A stretch of DNA of 7,941 nucleotides from S010-17 sp036478895 (GCA_036478895.1 JAZGEV010000007.1:1-7941), one strand, 5' to 3'; shown: positions 1-7,277, numbered from the stretch's first letter. Program-made: numbers and translations. The notes: a model not told the origin generated them from the letters alone.

Positions 1-102
1 ATGCTTGAAAATCCCAAATTAATTGAAAGACCAATTGTTGTTAAAGGCGATAAAGCGGTGATTGGAAGACCGTCTGAAAATATTGATAATTTAATTAACT
101 AA
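1..102 (+). CDS. arsC: Arsenate reductase (ArsC/Spx-like, glutaredoxin type), C-terminal fragment
   Basis: The frame is open from the window edge to a TAA at 100-102, giving only the last 33 residues of a protein that begins upstream. The ATG at position 1 is most likely an internal methionine. The fragment contains ENPKLIERPIVV followed by AVIGRP, the C-terminal signature of thioredoxin-fold arsenate reductases (ArsC/YfgD group). In that family the arginines of the ERP and GRP segments (residues 10 and 23 here) bind the oxyanion. The family reduces arsenate to arsenite with glutaredoxin and glutathione. Many chromosomal homologues outside ars operons have no proven arsenate activity, and no other ars gene is visible here. 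The catalytic cysteine lies outside the window, so activity cannot be judged. The next gene follows after 24 nt on the same strand. Confidence 0.85.
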   Translation: MLENPKLIERPIVVKGDKAVIGRPSENIDNLIN

Positions 103-126
103 TTCCTTTTAAGAAATTAATTAAAT

Positions 127-654
127 ATGGCATCATTTTTTGGACATGCATTAACGTCAATAGCTATTGGTAAAGGCTTTAGTTTTAAAAACAAGACTTT
201 AAAATTTTGGATTTTAGCCATCTTTTGCGCTGTATTGCCAGATGCAGATGTAATTAGCTTTAAATTAGGCATTCCGTATGCAAGTTTTTGGGGACATCGT
301 GGCTTTACACATTCTATTTTATTTGCTTTACTAGTTGGTGTTTTTATTGCATTGCTATTTTATCGCTCTAAAAAATGGTATTTATATGCCGTTTTTTTCT
401 TTCTTGCAACTGTGTCACATACATTATTAGATGCCTTAACAAATGGCGGTTTAGGTGTTGCACTATTCTCTCCATTTGACAATACTCGATATTTTTTTCC
501 TTGGCGACCAATTCAGGTTTCACCCATTGGTATAGAAAATTTCTTATCGGAAAGAGGTTGGCGTGTTATAAAGAGTGAACTGTTTTATATTGGCATTCCT
601 AGTATTATTTTTATTGGTTTTACCCGATTAAAAGCATATTTAAAAAAACCGTAA
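127..654 (+). CDS. YdjM/DUF457-family inner-membrane putative metal-dependent hydrolase
   Basis: This 175-residue protein matches the YdjM family (PF04307) of small inner-membrane putative hydrolases. Visible family motifs are His7 near the N terminus, LPDAD at 37-41, GHRGFTHS at 56-63 and SHTLLDALTNGG at 97-108. These clustered His and Asp residues are the presumed metal ligands, by analogy with zinc-dependent phospholipase C-like enzymes. Hydrophobic segments around 28-46, 64-80, 85-103 and 153-166 indicate about four membrane passes. The FPWRPIQVSP segment at 124-133 is also typical. Substrate and physiological role are unknown; E. coli YdjM is LexA-regulated, but I see no LexA site here. 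The start follows an A/T-rich leader without a Shine-Dalgarno sequence, as usual in Bacteroidota. It is 24 nt after arsC and probably co-transcribed. Its stop directly abuts the stop of the opposite-strand rhomboid gene. Confidence 0.85.
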   Translation: MASFFGHALTSIAIGKGFSFKNKTLKFWILAIFCAVLPDADVISFKLGIPYASFWGHRGFTHSILFALLVGVFIALLFYRSKKWYLYAVFFFLATVSHTLLDALTNGGLGVALFSPFDNTRYFFPWRPIQVSPIGIENFLSERGWRVIKSELFYIGIPSIIFIGFTRLKAYLKKP

Positions 655-1401
655 TTATTCTTCTTCACCTTTAAGAATATAAGTCACTTTATAATCTTCG
701 AATTTTGGAAGTTCTTGAGGTAATTGCTCTTCAATAATTGGTGGTGGCGGCACAAAATTACCTTCATCATCAAACTGTAAATCAAAAGCATCTTTTTGAT
801 AATCGTCTTTTTCCCAAGGAAATAGATCGTTTTTTGGACCGTATTTTCGATATAAAAATGCGAAGAAAATACCTGCTAGTAAACCAGATAAATGACCTTC
901 CCAAGAAATGCCTTTTTCAACAGGAAAAATATACCAAATCATTCCTCCATAAAGAAAAATTACCATTAGTGATACTGCTGTTAATCTGTAATACTTAGTT
1001 AATAAACCACTAAAAAAAATAAACGAAAATAATAAATAGACGATGCCACTTGCCCCAATATGGTAGGAATCTCTTCCAATTATCCAAGTTAATAAGCCTA
1101 ATAATAACGTACCATAAATTAAAACCTTGACAGCTACTTTACGATAAAAATAAAATAAGGAACTCATCAAAACAAATAGTGGAATTGAGTTATTGAATAA
1201 ATGTTTTGTACTTCCGTGAATGAAAGGCGAAAACAAAATCCCTCGTAAACCTTTAAAATTATGAGGTTGTAAACCATATTTTGTGAAATTCAAATTAAAT
1301 TTCATTTCAACCAAATAGACAACCCACAGAATTAAGACAAAATACAATGGTATTGCAATGACTATTGGTGAAAATTTGAATGCTTCTTGATTTTTCATCA
1401 T
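655..1401 (-). CDS. Rhomboid-family intramembrane serine protease
   Basis: This 248-residue polytopic protein carries the complete rhomboid catalytic set. GASG at 116-119 supplies nucleophile Ser118, and His170 in GHLSG completes the dyad. The segment H62-x4-H67-x3-N71 matches the loop and TM2 residues that form the oxyanion region in E. coli GlpG (His145, His150, Asn154). About six membrane helices can be read (roughly 13-32, 72-88, 91-110, 114-133, 140-160, 168-185). Rhomboids cleave transmembrane helices of other membrane proteins; the substrate here cannot be inferred. Residues 186-248 form a long soluble tail, rich in acidic residues and containing PPPP at 218-221. Two adjacent ATGs (1401 and 1398) could start translation; the longer form is given. 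The gene is divergent from rarA and converges with the YdjM-family gene with no spacer. Confidence 0.93.
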   Translation of the reverse strand: MMKNQEAFKFSPIVIAIPLYFVLILWVVYLVEMKFNLNFTKYGLQPHNFKGLRGILFSPFIHGSTKHLFNNSIPLFVLMSSLFYFYRKVAVKVLIYGTLLLGLLTWIIGRDSYHIGASGIVYLLFSFIFFSGLLTKYYRLTAVSLMVIFLYGGMIWYIFPVEKGISWEGHLSGLLAGIFFAFLYRKYGPKNDLFPWEKDDYQKDAFDLQFDDEGNFVPPPPIIEEQLPQELPKFEDYKVTYILKGEEE

Positions 1402-1487
1402 TTAGTTTGGATTTCTATTTTAAATAAGTCAAAAATCTTTCCAAAACTTTTAATCGGAAATATTGTCAGTTTTCTTACTTTTACCAC
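1402..1487. promoter_or_regulatory. Divergent intergenic region between rhomboid gene and rarA
   Basis: These 86 bases lie between the 5' ends of two divergently oriented genes, so promoters for both should sit here or just inside the genes. The sequence is very A/T-rich. I found partial matches to the Bacteroidota -7 box TAnnTTTG (for example TACTTTTA just upstream of rarA, and GATTTTTG on the minus strand). None has a TTG-type -33 box at the usual spacing of about 19 nt, so no individual promoter is called. The regulatory role rests on gene orientation alone. Confidence 0.4.
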
Positions 1488-2765
1488 ATGAATAATATTC
1501 CTTTAGCCGAACGTATTCGTCCAAAAAAATTGGAAGACTATATTTCACAACAACATTTGGTTGGTGCGAAAGGAAAATTGACAACGCATATTAAAAATGG
1601 TGTCATTCCAAGTTTAATATTTTGGGGACCGCCAGGCATTGGAAAAACCACTTTAGCCAATATCATTGCCAACGAATCTGAGCGTCCTTTTTACGCATTA
1701 AGTGCTATAAATTCTGGTGTTAAAGACATTAGAGAAGTGATTGAAAAAGCCAAAAATAGCGGTGGATTATTCACGACTAAAAATCCCATTTTATTTATCG
1801 ATGAAATTCATCGGTTTAGTAAATCACAACAAGATTCATTGTTGGGAGCTGTTGAAAAAGGTTGGGTTACTTTAATTGGTGCAACAACCGAAAATCCAAG
1901 TTTTGAAGTGATTCCTGCACTTCTTTCGCGTTGTCAGGTTTATACACTAAACGCTTTTAATAAATCCGATTTACTAGCCTTATTAGATCGTGCAATTACA
2001 AAAGACACCATTCTTTCAAAGAAAAAAATAAAATTAAAAGAAACTGAGTTACTTTTACAATATTCTGGCGGAGATGCTCGCAAACTATTAAACATTTTTG
2101 AATTATTAGTCAATGCATTAAAGGAGCCCATTGTGATTACTAATGATGTTGTTGAAGCAAATATTCAGCAAAGTTTAGTTAGGTATGACAAAACAGGTGA
2201 GCAACATTATGATATTATTTCTGCTTTTATAAAATCCATTCGCGGTAGTGATCCAAACGGCGCATTGTATTGGTTAGCAAGAATGCTTGATGGTGGCGAA
2301 GATGTGAAATTCATAGCTAGACGTTTATTGATTTTAGCCTCAGAAGATATAGGAAATGCCAATCCTACGGCATTTATTATGGCAAATAACACGTTTCAAG
2401 CTGTTGCGATTATTGGCAATCCAGAATCGCGAATTATATTAAGTCAATGTGTGGTTTATTTAGCCAATTCTCCAAAAAGTAATGCGTCATATAAAGCCAT
2501 TGATTTTGCTTTGGATTTGGTTAAAAAAACAGGCAATTTATCTGTTCCACTACATTTACGAAATGCACCAACAAAATTGATGAAAGAATTGGGTTATGGA
2601 GACAATTACAAATACGCTCATAATTATGATGATGGTTTTGTAATTCAAGAATTTTTACCAGACGTATTAAGTAACACTAAAATTTATGAACCTAGTAACA
2701 ATCAACGTGAAAACAGTTTTAGAGAACGCTTGAAAAAACTTTGGCGTGGGAAATATGGGTATTAG
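1488..2765 (+). CDS. rarA: Replication-associated recombination protein A (RarA/MgsA), AAA+ ATPase
   Basis: This 425-residue protein is a full-length RarA (E. coli 447), related to eukaryotic WRNIP1/Mgs1. It shows the canonical AAA+ order: Walker A GPPGIGKTT at 47-55, Walker B ILFIDEIHRF at 101-110, sensor 1 GATTENPSFE at 131-140, arginine-finger region LLSRC at 145-149, and sensor 2 GGDARK at 194-199. The family-specific C-terminal tetramerisation region follows, with IRGSDPNGALYWLARML at 251-267, RRLLILASEDIGNANP at 278-293 and VPLHLRNAPTKLMKELGYGD at 353-372. RarA acts at stalled replication forks and single-strand gaps, interacts with SSB, and helps process gaps and restart replication. 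No key residue is missing. The leader has no Shine-Dalgarno sequence; the ATG was chosen because MNNIPLAERIRP is the usual N terminus. It stands alone on its strand, and the next gene is convergent. Confidence 0.97.
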   Translation: MNNIPLAERIRPKKLEDYISQQHLVGAKGKLTTHIKNGVIPSLIFWGPPGIGKTTLANIIANESERPFYALSAINSGVKDIREVIEKAKNSGGLFTTKNPILFIDEIHRFSKSQQDSLLGAVEKGWVTLIGATTENPSFEVIPALLSRCQVYTLNAFNKSDLLALLDRAITKDTILSKKKIKLKETELLLQYSGGDARKLLNIFELLVNALKEPIVITNDVVEANIQQSLVRYDKTGEQHYDIISAFIKSIRGSDPNGALYWLARMLDGGEDVKFIARRLLILASEDIGNANPTAFIMANNTFQAVAIIGNPESRIILSQCVVYLANSPKSNASYKAIDFALDLVKKTGNLSVPLHLRNAPTKLMKELGYGDNYKYAHNYDDGFVIQEFLPDVLSNTKIYEPSNNQRENSFRERLKKLWRGKYGY

Positions 2766-2800
2766 GGTTTGGTTTTTGGTTGGTAGTTTTTGGTTTTTGG
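2766..2800. repeat. In-phase heptamer tandem repeat, G/T-only strand bias (TTTTTGG type)
   Basis: Five heptamers in unbroken 7-nt phase fill the space right after the rarA stop codon: GGTTTGG, TTTTTGG, TTGGTAG, TTTTTGG, TTTTTGG. They run into TTTTAAA, which contains the stop codon of the convergent antiporter gene. The + strand is entirely G and T apart from one A at 2785. Six runs of at least two G are separated by 2 to 8 bases, so a two-layer G-quadruplex is conceivable in DNA or in the rarA mRNA 3' end. Both neighbouring genes stop outside the repeat, so copy-number changes would not shift either reading frame. No hairpin-type terminator is visible here. The repeat is seen directly; any role in termination or genome structure is inference. 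Confidence 0.75.
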
Positions 2801-2802
2801 TT

Positions 2803-4620
2803 TTAAATTAACTCTTCACCCAAATAAACCATTTTAAACCCTTTATCAACTTTAATTTCTGAACCTGAAGCCGAAATGATTTTTAAATCGCCATTGTCTA
2901 ATTTTGTAAATAACACCACAACATTATCATTTGCTTCGGCTTGTTTAATCAATTTTTCATAATGCTCTTTAGATTCTATTTTAATCTCGCGAATTTCTGG
3001 ATATGCTCTTACAATTTCAGCTAGTTTTACATAATCATCCGTATGAGAAAAAAGACCTTCTTTTGGGTTATTATTTGAGTCATTTCGCTCTTCGGGCGTG
3101 ATGAGTCTAAAACTTCCATACTCTCCAAATTGCTGTTGAAATTTTGTAATACAATGGTTGTTTATTTCACTATTACTTGTCAATGCCATTAAATATCCAA
3201 TATCGTTTAGTTCAATATTATTTCCCAATTCTTCAGAAAAAACATCATCTTTTATAGCATCTAACCCTAACTTCTTTGCTTTTTTAATATTATCTGAATT
3301 TGAATCTACCAAAACAACATGTCTATTATTTTTATCCAAATATTTAGCTATAACTCTTGAAAACTCACCTGCGCCTACAATTAAAACACCATCAGACTTA
3401 TCTACAAAAACGCCCAGTAATTTTGCAACCAAACGCGCAGTTGTTGCGTTAAGCAATACTGTTCCAAGCACAATCATAAACACTAAAGGTGTAATTAATT
3501 CAGCTCCTTGAATACCTAATTTTACTAATTTTATACCAAATAAAGAAGCTATTCCTGCAGCTACAATTCCTCGTGGACCAACCCAACTTATAAATAATTT
3601 TTCGTTGGTTTTTAAAGTCGATTTATAGGTACTTAAAAACACAGCAATTGGGCGTATTACAAACACTACAACAGCAAATAAAATGGCCGTTTTCCAATTA
3701 TAAATTAAAAGCAATTCTGATATGTTAATGTTTGCAGATAATAAAATAAACAATATTGAAATCAATAGAACACTTAAAGATTCTTTAAAGTATAAAATAT
3801 CTTTCAGATTAGACATACCGCTATTTCCCATAACCATTCCCATTATTACTACAGCTAGTAAGCCAGATTCATGAGCAAAGACATCAGATAAAACAAAAAC
3901 ACCCAATACCGTAGCCAAAGAAAAAACGTTTAATAAGTAATGTGGGATTAATTTCTTTTTAATTGCAAATATAAAACCATGAGCAAATGTGAAACCAAAT
4001 GTAAAGCCAAATAGTATTATTTTGGTGAACTCGATTAATGCTGTTTTTGTAAACGCATGACCTTCGTCAATACTAATAAATTCGAATACCAATACCGCAA
4101 CTAAAGCGCCAATTGGATCTATTAAAATACCTTCCCATTTTAAAATGGCTGATACATCTCGTTTTAATGGCACATTTCTTAGGATTGGTGTAATTACTGT
4201 TGGACCTGTTACAATTATTAATGCAGAAAATAATAAAGAAATTTCCCAACTTATATTAAATATATAATGAACAGCCATACCTGCGCCAAAAAAAGTCACA
4301 ACAGATCCTAGTGTAATTAATTTAGTAATTACAGAACTTACATTACGTACTTCTTTCATTTTTAAGGTTAAACCTCCTTCAAATAGAATAATACTAATAG
4401 ATAAGGATACAAAATAAAACAAACTCTCTCCTGGAAATAAGCCTTTTGTGCCATTCCAAATAGGTTCTATCCATTTTGAACCATCTACTGTATACAGTGT
4501 AGAAATTGGACCAACAAGTAATCCAATTATTAATAATGGCAAAATAGCTGGTATTTTAAAACGCCAAGCCAACCATTGCGCTATTATTCCAAAAATAAGT
4601 ACACTTGCTAATTCTATCAT
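2803..4620 (-). CDS. CPA-type cation:proton antiporter with C-terminal TrkA-N (RCK) domain
   Basis: This 605-residue protein has an N-terminal Na+/H+ exchanger domain (about 1-400, some 12-13 hydrophobic segments) followed by a cytoplasmic regulatory part. Antiporter motifs are FEGGLTL at 80-86, TGPTVITPI at 138-146, EGILIDPIGA at 163-172 with the presumed ion-binding Asp168, and WVGPRGIVAAGIA at 346-358 with Arg350. From about 409 to 500 a Rossmann-type TrkA-N domain begins with VLIVGAGEFSRVIA and has VVLVDSN at 435-441, the expected nucleotide-binding turn and acidic ribose contact. A further domain at about 540-605 may be TrkA-C-like, but this is weak. Such proteins exchange K+ or Na+ for protons across the inner membrane and are gated by nucleotides; ion specificity cannot be told. 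The Asn of the usual CPA1 Asn-Asp pair is Ile167 here. The start lies 4 nt after the upstream DUF5723 gene. Confidence 0.92.
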   Translation of the reverse strand: MIELASVLIFGIIAQWLAWRFKIPAILPLLIIGLLVGPISTLYTVDGSKWIEPIWNGTKGLFPGESLFYFVSLSISIILFEGGLTLKMKEVRNVSSVITKLITLGSVVTFFGAGMAVHYIFNISWEISLLFSALIIVTGPTVITPILRNVPLKRDVSAILKWEGILIDPIGALVAVLVFEFISIDEGHAFTKTALIEFTKIILFGFTFGFTFAHGFIFAIKKKLIPHYLLNVFSLATVLGVFVLSDVFAHESGLLAVVIMGMVMGNSGMSNLKDILYFKESLSVLLISILFILLSANINISELLLIYNWKTAILFAVVVFVIRPIAVFLSTYKSTLKTNEKLFISWVGPRGIVAAGIASLFGIKLVKLGIQGAELITPLVFMIVLGTVLLNATTARLVAKLLGVFVDKSDGVLIVGAGEFSRVIAKYLDKNNRHVVLVDSNSDNIKKAKKLGLDAIKDDVFSEELGNNIELNDIGYLMALTSNSEINNHCITKFQQQFGEYGSFRLITPEERNDSNNNPKEGLFSHTDDYVKLAEIVRAYPEIREIKIESKEHYEKLIKQAEANDNVVVLFTKLDNGDLKIISASGSEIKVDKGFKMVYLGEELI

Positions 4621-4624
4621 TTTA

Positions 4625-6004
4625 TTACGGTTTTGACGTGTTGTAATCCATTATTATATTCATCCCAAAATTAAGGGTTTGATTGTTTGTTTTTGATATA
4701 TTAGAAACGCCTAATAAATTATCTACAGAACCATACATGTTAAACATACCAATATGTGTAGATAATCCTAAACCTACATTACTATAACTATATTCATCCA
4801 CAGTATAAGTCATTTTTGCTTTTAAAAATTTAGCAAATTTTCTATAATAATAAACCGTTGCCGCGCCTTGTGGTCTTCTTGGACGAAAAACAGAATACAA
4901 TTGCAACCCTATTTCATTTTTATGACTATCTTTATAATTGGTTCTTAGACAACTGTTGTCTTTTGTTTTCCCAAATTGATATGCCAATGATCCATGCAGT
5001 TTTAAAGGTCTTAATGATGTGTACTTTTTTGATCCTTCAACTAAAGGCAATTCGTTTTTTACTTCGTTTAAATAATCTATTGTTCCAGTAGTTGGGAATA
5101 TTAGATTTAAACCTTCAAATTCTTGCGTTCCTTTTATTGCATAGGTTGTCGTTTGTCTTGTATGACGAATGAATCCTAGATCTTCAAAACTTCCAGAAAT
5201 AACAAATTTATCATTAATATGATACGTTAGACCAAAATCCAATCCAAAACCCATATTTCCACTGCCTAAAAAATGTCCAATTTTGGCATTTTTTTCTGCA
5301 ACACTATGTCCATCATGTGCAATTCCTGAAGTATTAACAACAAAATCAACGCCTTGCAAACGACTATTATAAATATTATCATCACCCAAACGAGATACTA
5401 ATATGCCTGTATTTTTAGTAGATTTCATATTATAAACACTCGAATATAGTTTGGCACGAGATCCAATAGTCATTTTATCACTTAGCTTACGAGTAATCCC
5501 AAAATGATACACTCCTAAAAGTTCCATTTTAAATTTTAAATCATTTAAATTAAACGTTTGTGTAAAATCTTGATTTCCTTGCTGTGCTAAATTCACCAAT
5601 TCTTTTGGATGATAAACGATACCATCAAACTCTTGATAAAACCCAAAACTGATATAATCTTTTTTGTTTGGTAAACGCAAACCAATATTAAATACTTCCA
5701 ATTGTTGATTAGCCGTATAAAAATCTTTATTATTCAAATTTGCCAAAACAGCATTTAATTTTGTATTTACATCAATACCATCGTTTAAAAACACATCGCC
5801 TAAATTAAAGCCCGTAAAACCTGCGTGACCATAAATTCCTGATAACAATGGAATTCCTGTGTGCCATTGCGCATCCACTTCGGTACCTGGATTTATCAAT
5901 AAAGACTGTGGTACATCTGCAAAGCCAAAAAATATTTTTTTGTTTTGAGACATGCTATTTACAGATATTAAAAACGCTAAAATTAGTATATACTGCTTAA
6001 TCAT
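4625..6004 (-). CDS. DUF5723-type putative outer-membrane beta-barrel protein
   Basis: This 459-residue protein starts with a Sec signal peptide (hydrophobic core about 4-16, probable cleavage near 19 after NSMS). It continues with alternating strand-like segments typical of an outer-membrane barrel. The features I recognise are those of Bacteroidota DUF5723 proteins: SLLINPG at 34-40 near the mature N terminus, GFGLDFGLTY at 252-261, EDLGFI at 274-279, and a conserved end with TYTVDEYSYSNVGLGLSTHI at 399-418 and NMYGSVDNLLG at 422-432. The family has no assigned biochemical function; PorV/FadL-like barrels are the nearest structural analogy, which is inference. The start codon lies inside the end of the lipoprotein gene (8-nt overlap), so the two are probably translationally coupled. 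The antiporter follows after 4 nt. The C terminus shows no T9SS sorting domain, as expected for an integral barrel. Confidence 0.8.
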   Translation of the reverse strand: MIKQYILILAFLISVNSMSQNKKIFFGFADVPQSLLINPGTEVDAQWHTGIPLLSGIYGHAGFTGFNLGDVFLNDGIDVNTKLNAVLANLNNKDFYTANQQLEVFNIGLRLPNKKDYISFGFYQEFDGIVYHPKELVNLAQQGNQDFTQTFNLNDLKFKMELLGVYHFGITRKLSDKMTIGSRAKLYSSVYNMKSTKNTGILVSRLGDDNIYNSRLQGVDFVVNTSGIAHDGHSVAEKNAKIGHFLGSGNMGFGLDFGLTYHINDKFVISGSFEDLGFIRHTRQTTTYAIKGTQEFEGLNLIFPTTGTIDYLNEVKNELPLVEGSKKYTSLRPLKLHGSLAYQFGKTKDNSCLRTNYKDSHKNEIGLQLYSVFRPRRPQGAATVYYYRKFAKFLKAKMTYTVDEYSYSNVGLGLSTHIGMFNMYGSVDNLLGVSNISKTNNQTLNFGMNIIMDYNTSKP

Positions 6005-6542
6005 TTCCGAATTTTAAAGTTAGATCAACAGCCGATTTAAAGTGCAAAAGCATTGCGTCATTAGTTGGTGCAGTTGAAGGGAATTGACCAACAATCACGT
6101 TAATACGTCTTGTATTCACCATATTTTGAAATTCAACAGAACCTTCTAAATATGTATATTCTGTTTGCAATTGACCGTTTGCAATACTATTAAAATTAAG
6201 AACATCAAGTGTGTTATTGTTTTCATCTATCAAATAATAGTCTATGTTAAAATCTTTATTAAACGTGTTTTCGATATCAATCTTTAAAACTACTTTTTTT
6301 ACATTATTCAATGAAATTTCATTACTAAACACATTGATATTACTATAATCAAACCTTACTGGCGTATCTAATCCAGTAATTTGATCTATAAAATTTGATG
6401 GATTTGCTTTAAAATAAAGCAACGAAACTTTTGCAATTGGGTTCAACTCAATAGCATTTGCTTGTTCAAAATCTAATTCATCAGAAGAACATCCAATAAA
6501 AGTCAATGAAATTAACAGAGTTATTAAAACTAATTTGTTCAT
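5997..6542 (-). CDS. Small lipoprotein of unknown function, probable surface-export signal
   Basis: This 181-residue protein has a lipoprotein signal peptide: MNK, hydrophobic core LVLITLLISLTFIG, then Cys18. The lipobox is slightly atypical, with Phe at -3. After the cysteine come SSDELDFE, a serine plus acidic residues resembling the Bacteroidota lipoprotein export signal (SDDFE-like in Flavobacterium johnsoniae) that directs lipoproteins to the cell surface. The mature part is rich in Asn, Ile and Val with strand-like alternation, suggesting a beta-sandwich, and is short of Cys and catalytic motifs. I do not recognise a family. The gene overlaps the DUF5723 outer-membrane gene by 8 nt, a strong hint that the two products are made together and may interact. 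It begins 42 nt after the yjjG-like gene. The leader is A-rich with no Shine-Dalgarno sequence. Confidence 0.85.
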   Translation of the reverse strand: MNKLVLITLLISLTFIGCSSDELDFEQANAIELNPIAKVSLLYFKANPSNFIDQITGLDTPVRFDYSNINVFSNEISLNNVKKVVLKIDIENTFNKDFNIDYYLIDENNNTLDVLNFNSIANGQLQTEYTYLEGSVEFQNMVNTRRINVIVGQFPSTAPTNDAMLLHFKSAVDLTLKFGND

Positions 6543-6584
6543 TTTTAATGTTTTATAATTATTTTTTTTATAAACGTTTTAACG

Positions 6585-7277
6585 CTAAAGATATTGTTTT
6601 ATTTGAGATAAAGCACTTACAGTAATTATTTTTTCATGAGATTTATCATCTGTAAAATTACAATGTATTGCTTTGATTCCTGTATTTATTGCGCCTAGAA
6701 TATCTGCCTCCAAATTATCTCCAATCATTACACTTTCATAAGTATACGCTTTTGCTTGTTGTAAAGCATAAAAGAATATTTTTGGGTTTGGTTTTTTAAC
6801 TTGCACAAATTCTGATGTTATAACCTCATCAAAATAAGAAAAAATACCTGATTTTTTCAACTTAGCTTCTTGAATTTCCGAAAATCCATTAGTAACAATA
6901 TGTAAAATGTATTTTGATTTTAAATAGTCGAGCAATTCAATAGTTCCTTTAAAAAGCGCATTGTAGTTTGATAAATTTTCTAAATACTCTTTGCCTAAGA
7001 CTGTAATTACTTCATTGGATATCTTATAATTTAACGCGTCAAACGTATCTTTTAAACGTCCGTATTTCAATTCTTTTTGAGTTACTTTTTCTTCACGATA
7101 TAGTTTCCAATACCTATGATTTATGGGCTTGTAGACTTTATCAAACACATTTATATTTACATTAATATGGTTTTTCTCAAATATATAGGCATATGTTCTT
7201 TTGGAGTTTTTATCAAAATCCCAAAGTGTATGATCTAAATCAAAGAAAACGTGTTTAATATTCAATAACTTTGGCAT
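6585..7277 (-). CDS. yjjG: YjjG-family HAD hydrolase (noncanonical pyrimidine nucleotidase)
   Basis: This 230-residue protein has all four HAD-superfamily motifs. Motif I is FFDLDHTLWDFDKNS at 11-25 with nucleophile Asp13 and acid/base Asp15. Motif II is Thr129 in IVTNGF. Motif III is the lysine in VKKPNPKIF (Lys162 most likely). Motif IV is IGDNLEAD at 185-192 with Asp187 and Asp192. The helical cap lies between motifs I and II (about 25-110), as in subclass I. The DLDHTLWDF form of motif I and overall length point to YjjG, which in E. coli dephosphorylates nucleoside monophosphates, notably noncanonical pyrimidine ones, as house-cleaning. Exact substrate here is inferred. The ATG lies 23 nt inside the preceding metalloprotease gene. 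A TTG at codon 5 would shorten the overlap, but ATG starts are preferred. Confidence 0.9.
   Translation of the reverse strand: MPKLLNIKHVFFDLDHTLWDFDKNSKRTYAYIFEKNHINVNINVFDKVYKPINHRYWKLYREEKVTQKELKYGRLKDTFDALNYKISNEVITVLGKEYLENLSNYNALFKGTIELLDYLKSKYILHIVTNGFSEIQEAKLKKSGIFSYFDEVITSEFVQVKKPNPKIFFYALQQAKAYTYESVMIGDNLEADILGAINTGIKAIHCNFTDDKSHEKIITVSALSQIKQYL

Noticed and set aside
656..679. Inverted repeat TATTCTT / AAGAATA with a 10-nt loop as a terminator between the convergent genes
   Set aside because: The stem has a single G:C pair, lies inside the rhomboid coding region and is not followed by a T-run on either side; it is expected by chance in this A/T-rich sequence.
738..998. Open frame of 86 codons on the + strand inside the rhomboid gene
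   Set aside because: Antisense to conserved rhomboid motifs and without its own spacing or domain support.
3158..3511. Open frame of 117 codons on the + strand inside the antiporter gene
   Set aside because: It is fully antisense to a strongly conserved gene and its translation has no recognisable family; a shadow frame.
6572..6579. Palindrome AAACGTTT upstream of the lipoprotein gene as an operator
   Set aside because: Only 8 bases long, with no flanking symmetry and no second copy seen; not distinguishable from chance.
6586..6600. TATCTTTA on the minus strand as a -7 box for the lipoprotein gene
   Set aside because: Seven of eight matches to TAnnTTTG, but no TTG-type -33 element at the right spacing; such partial matches are common at this base composition.
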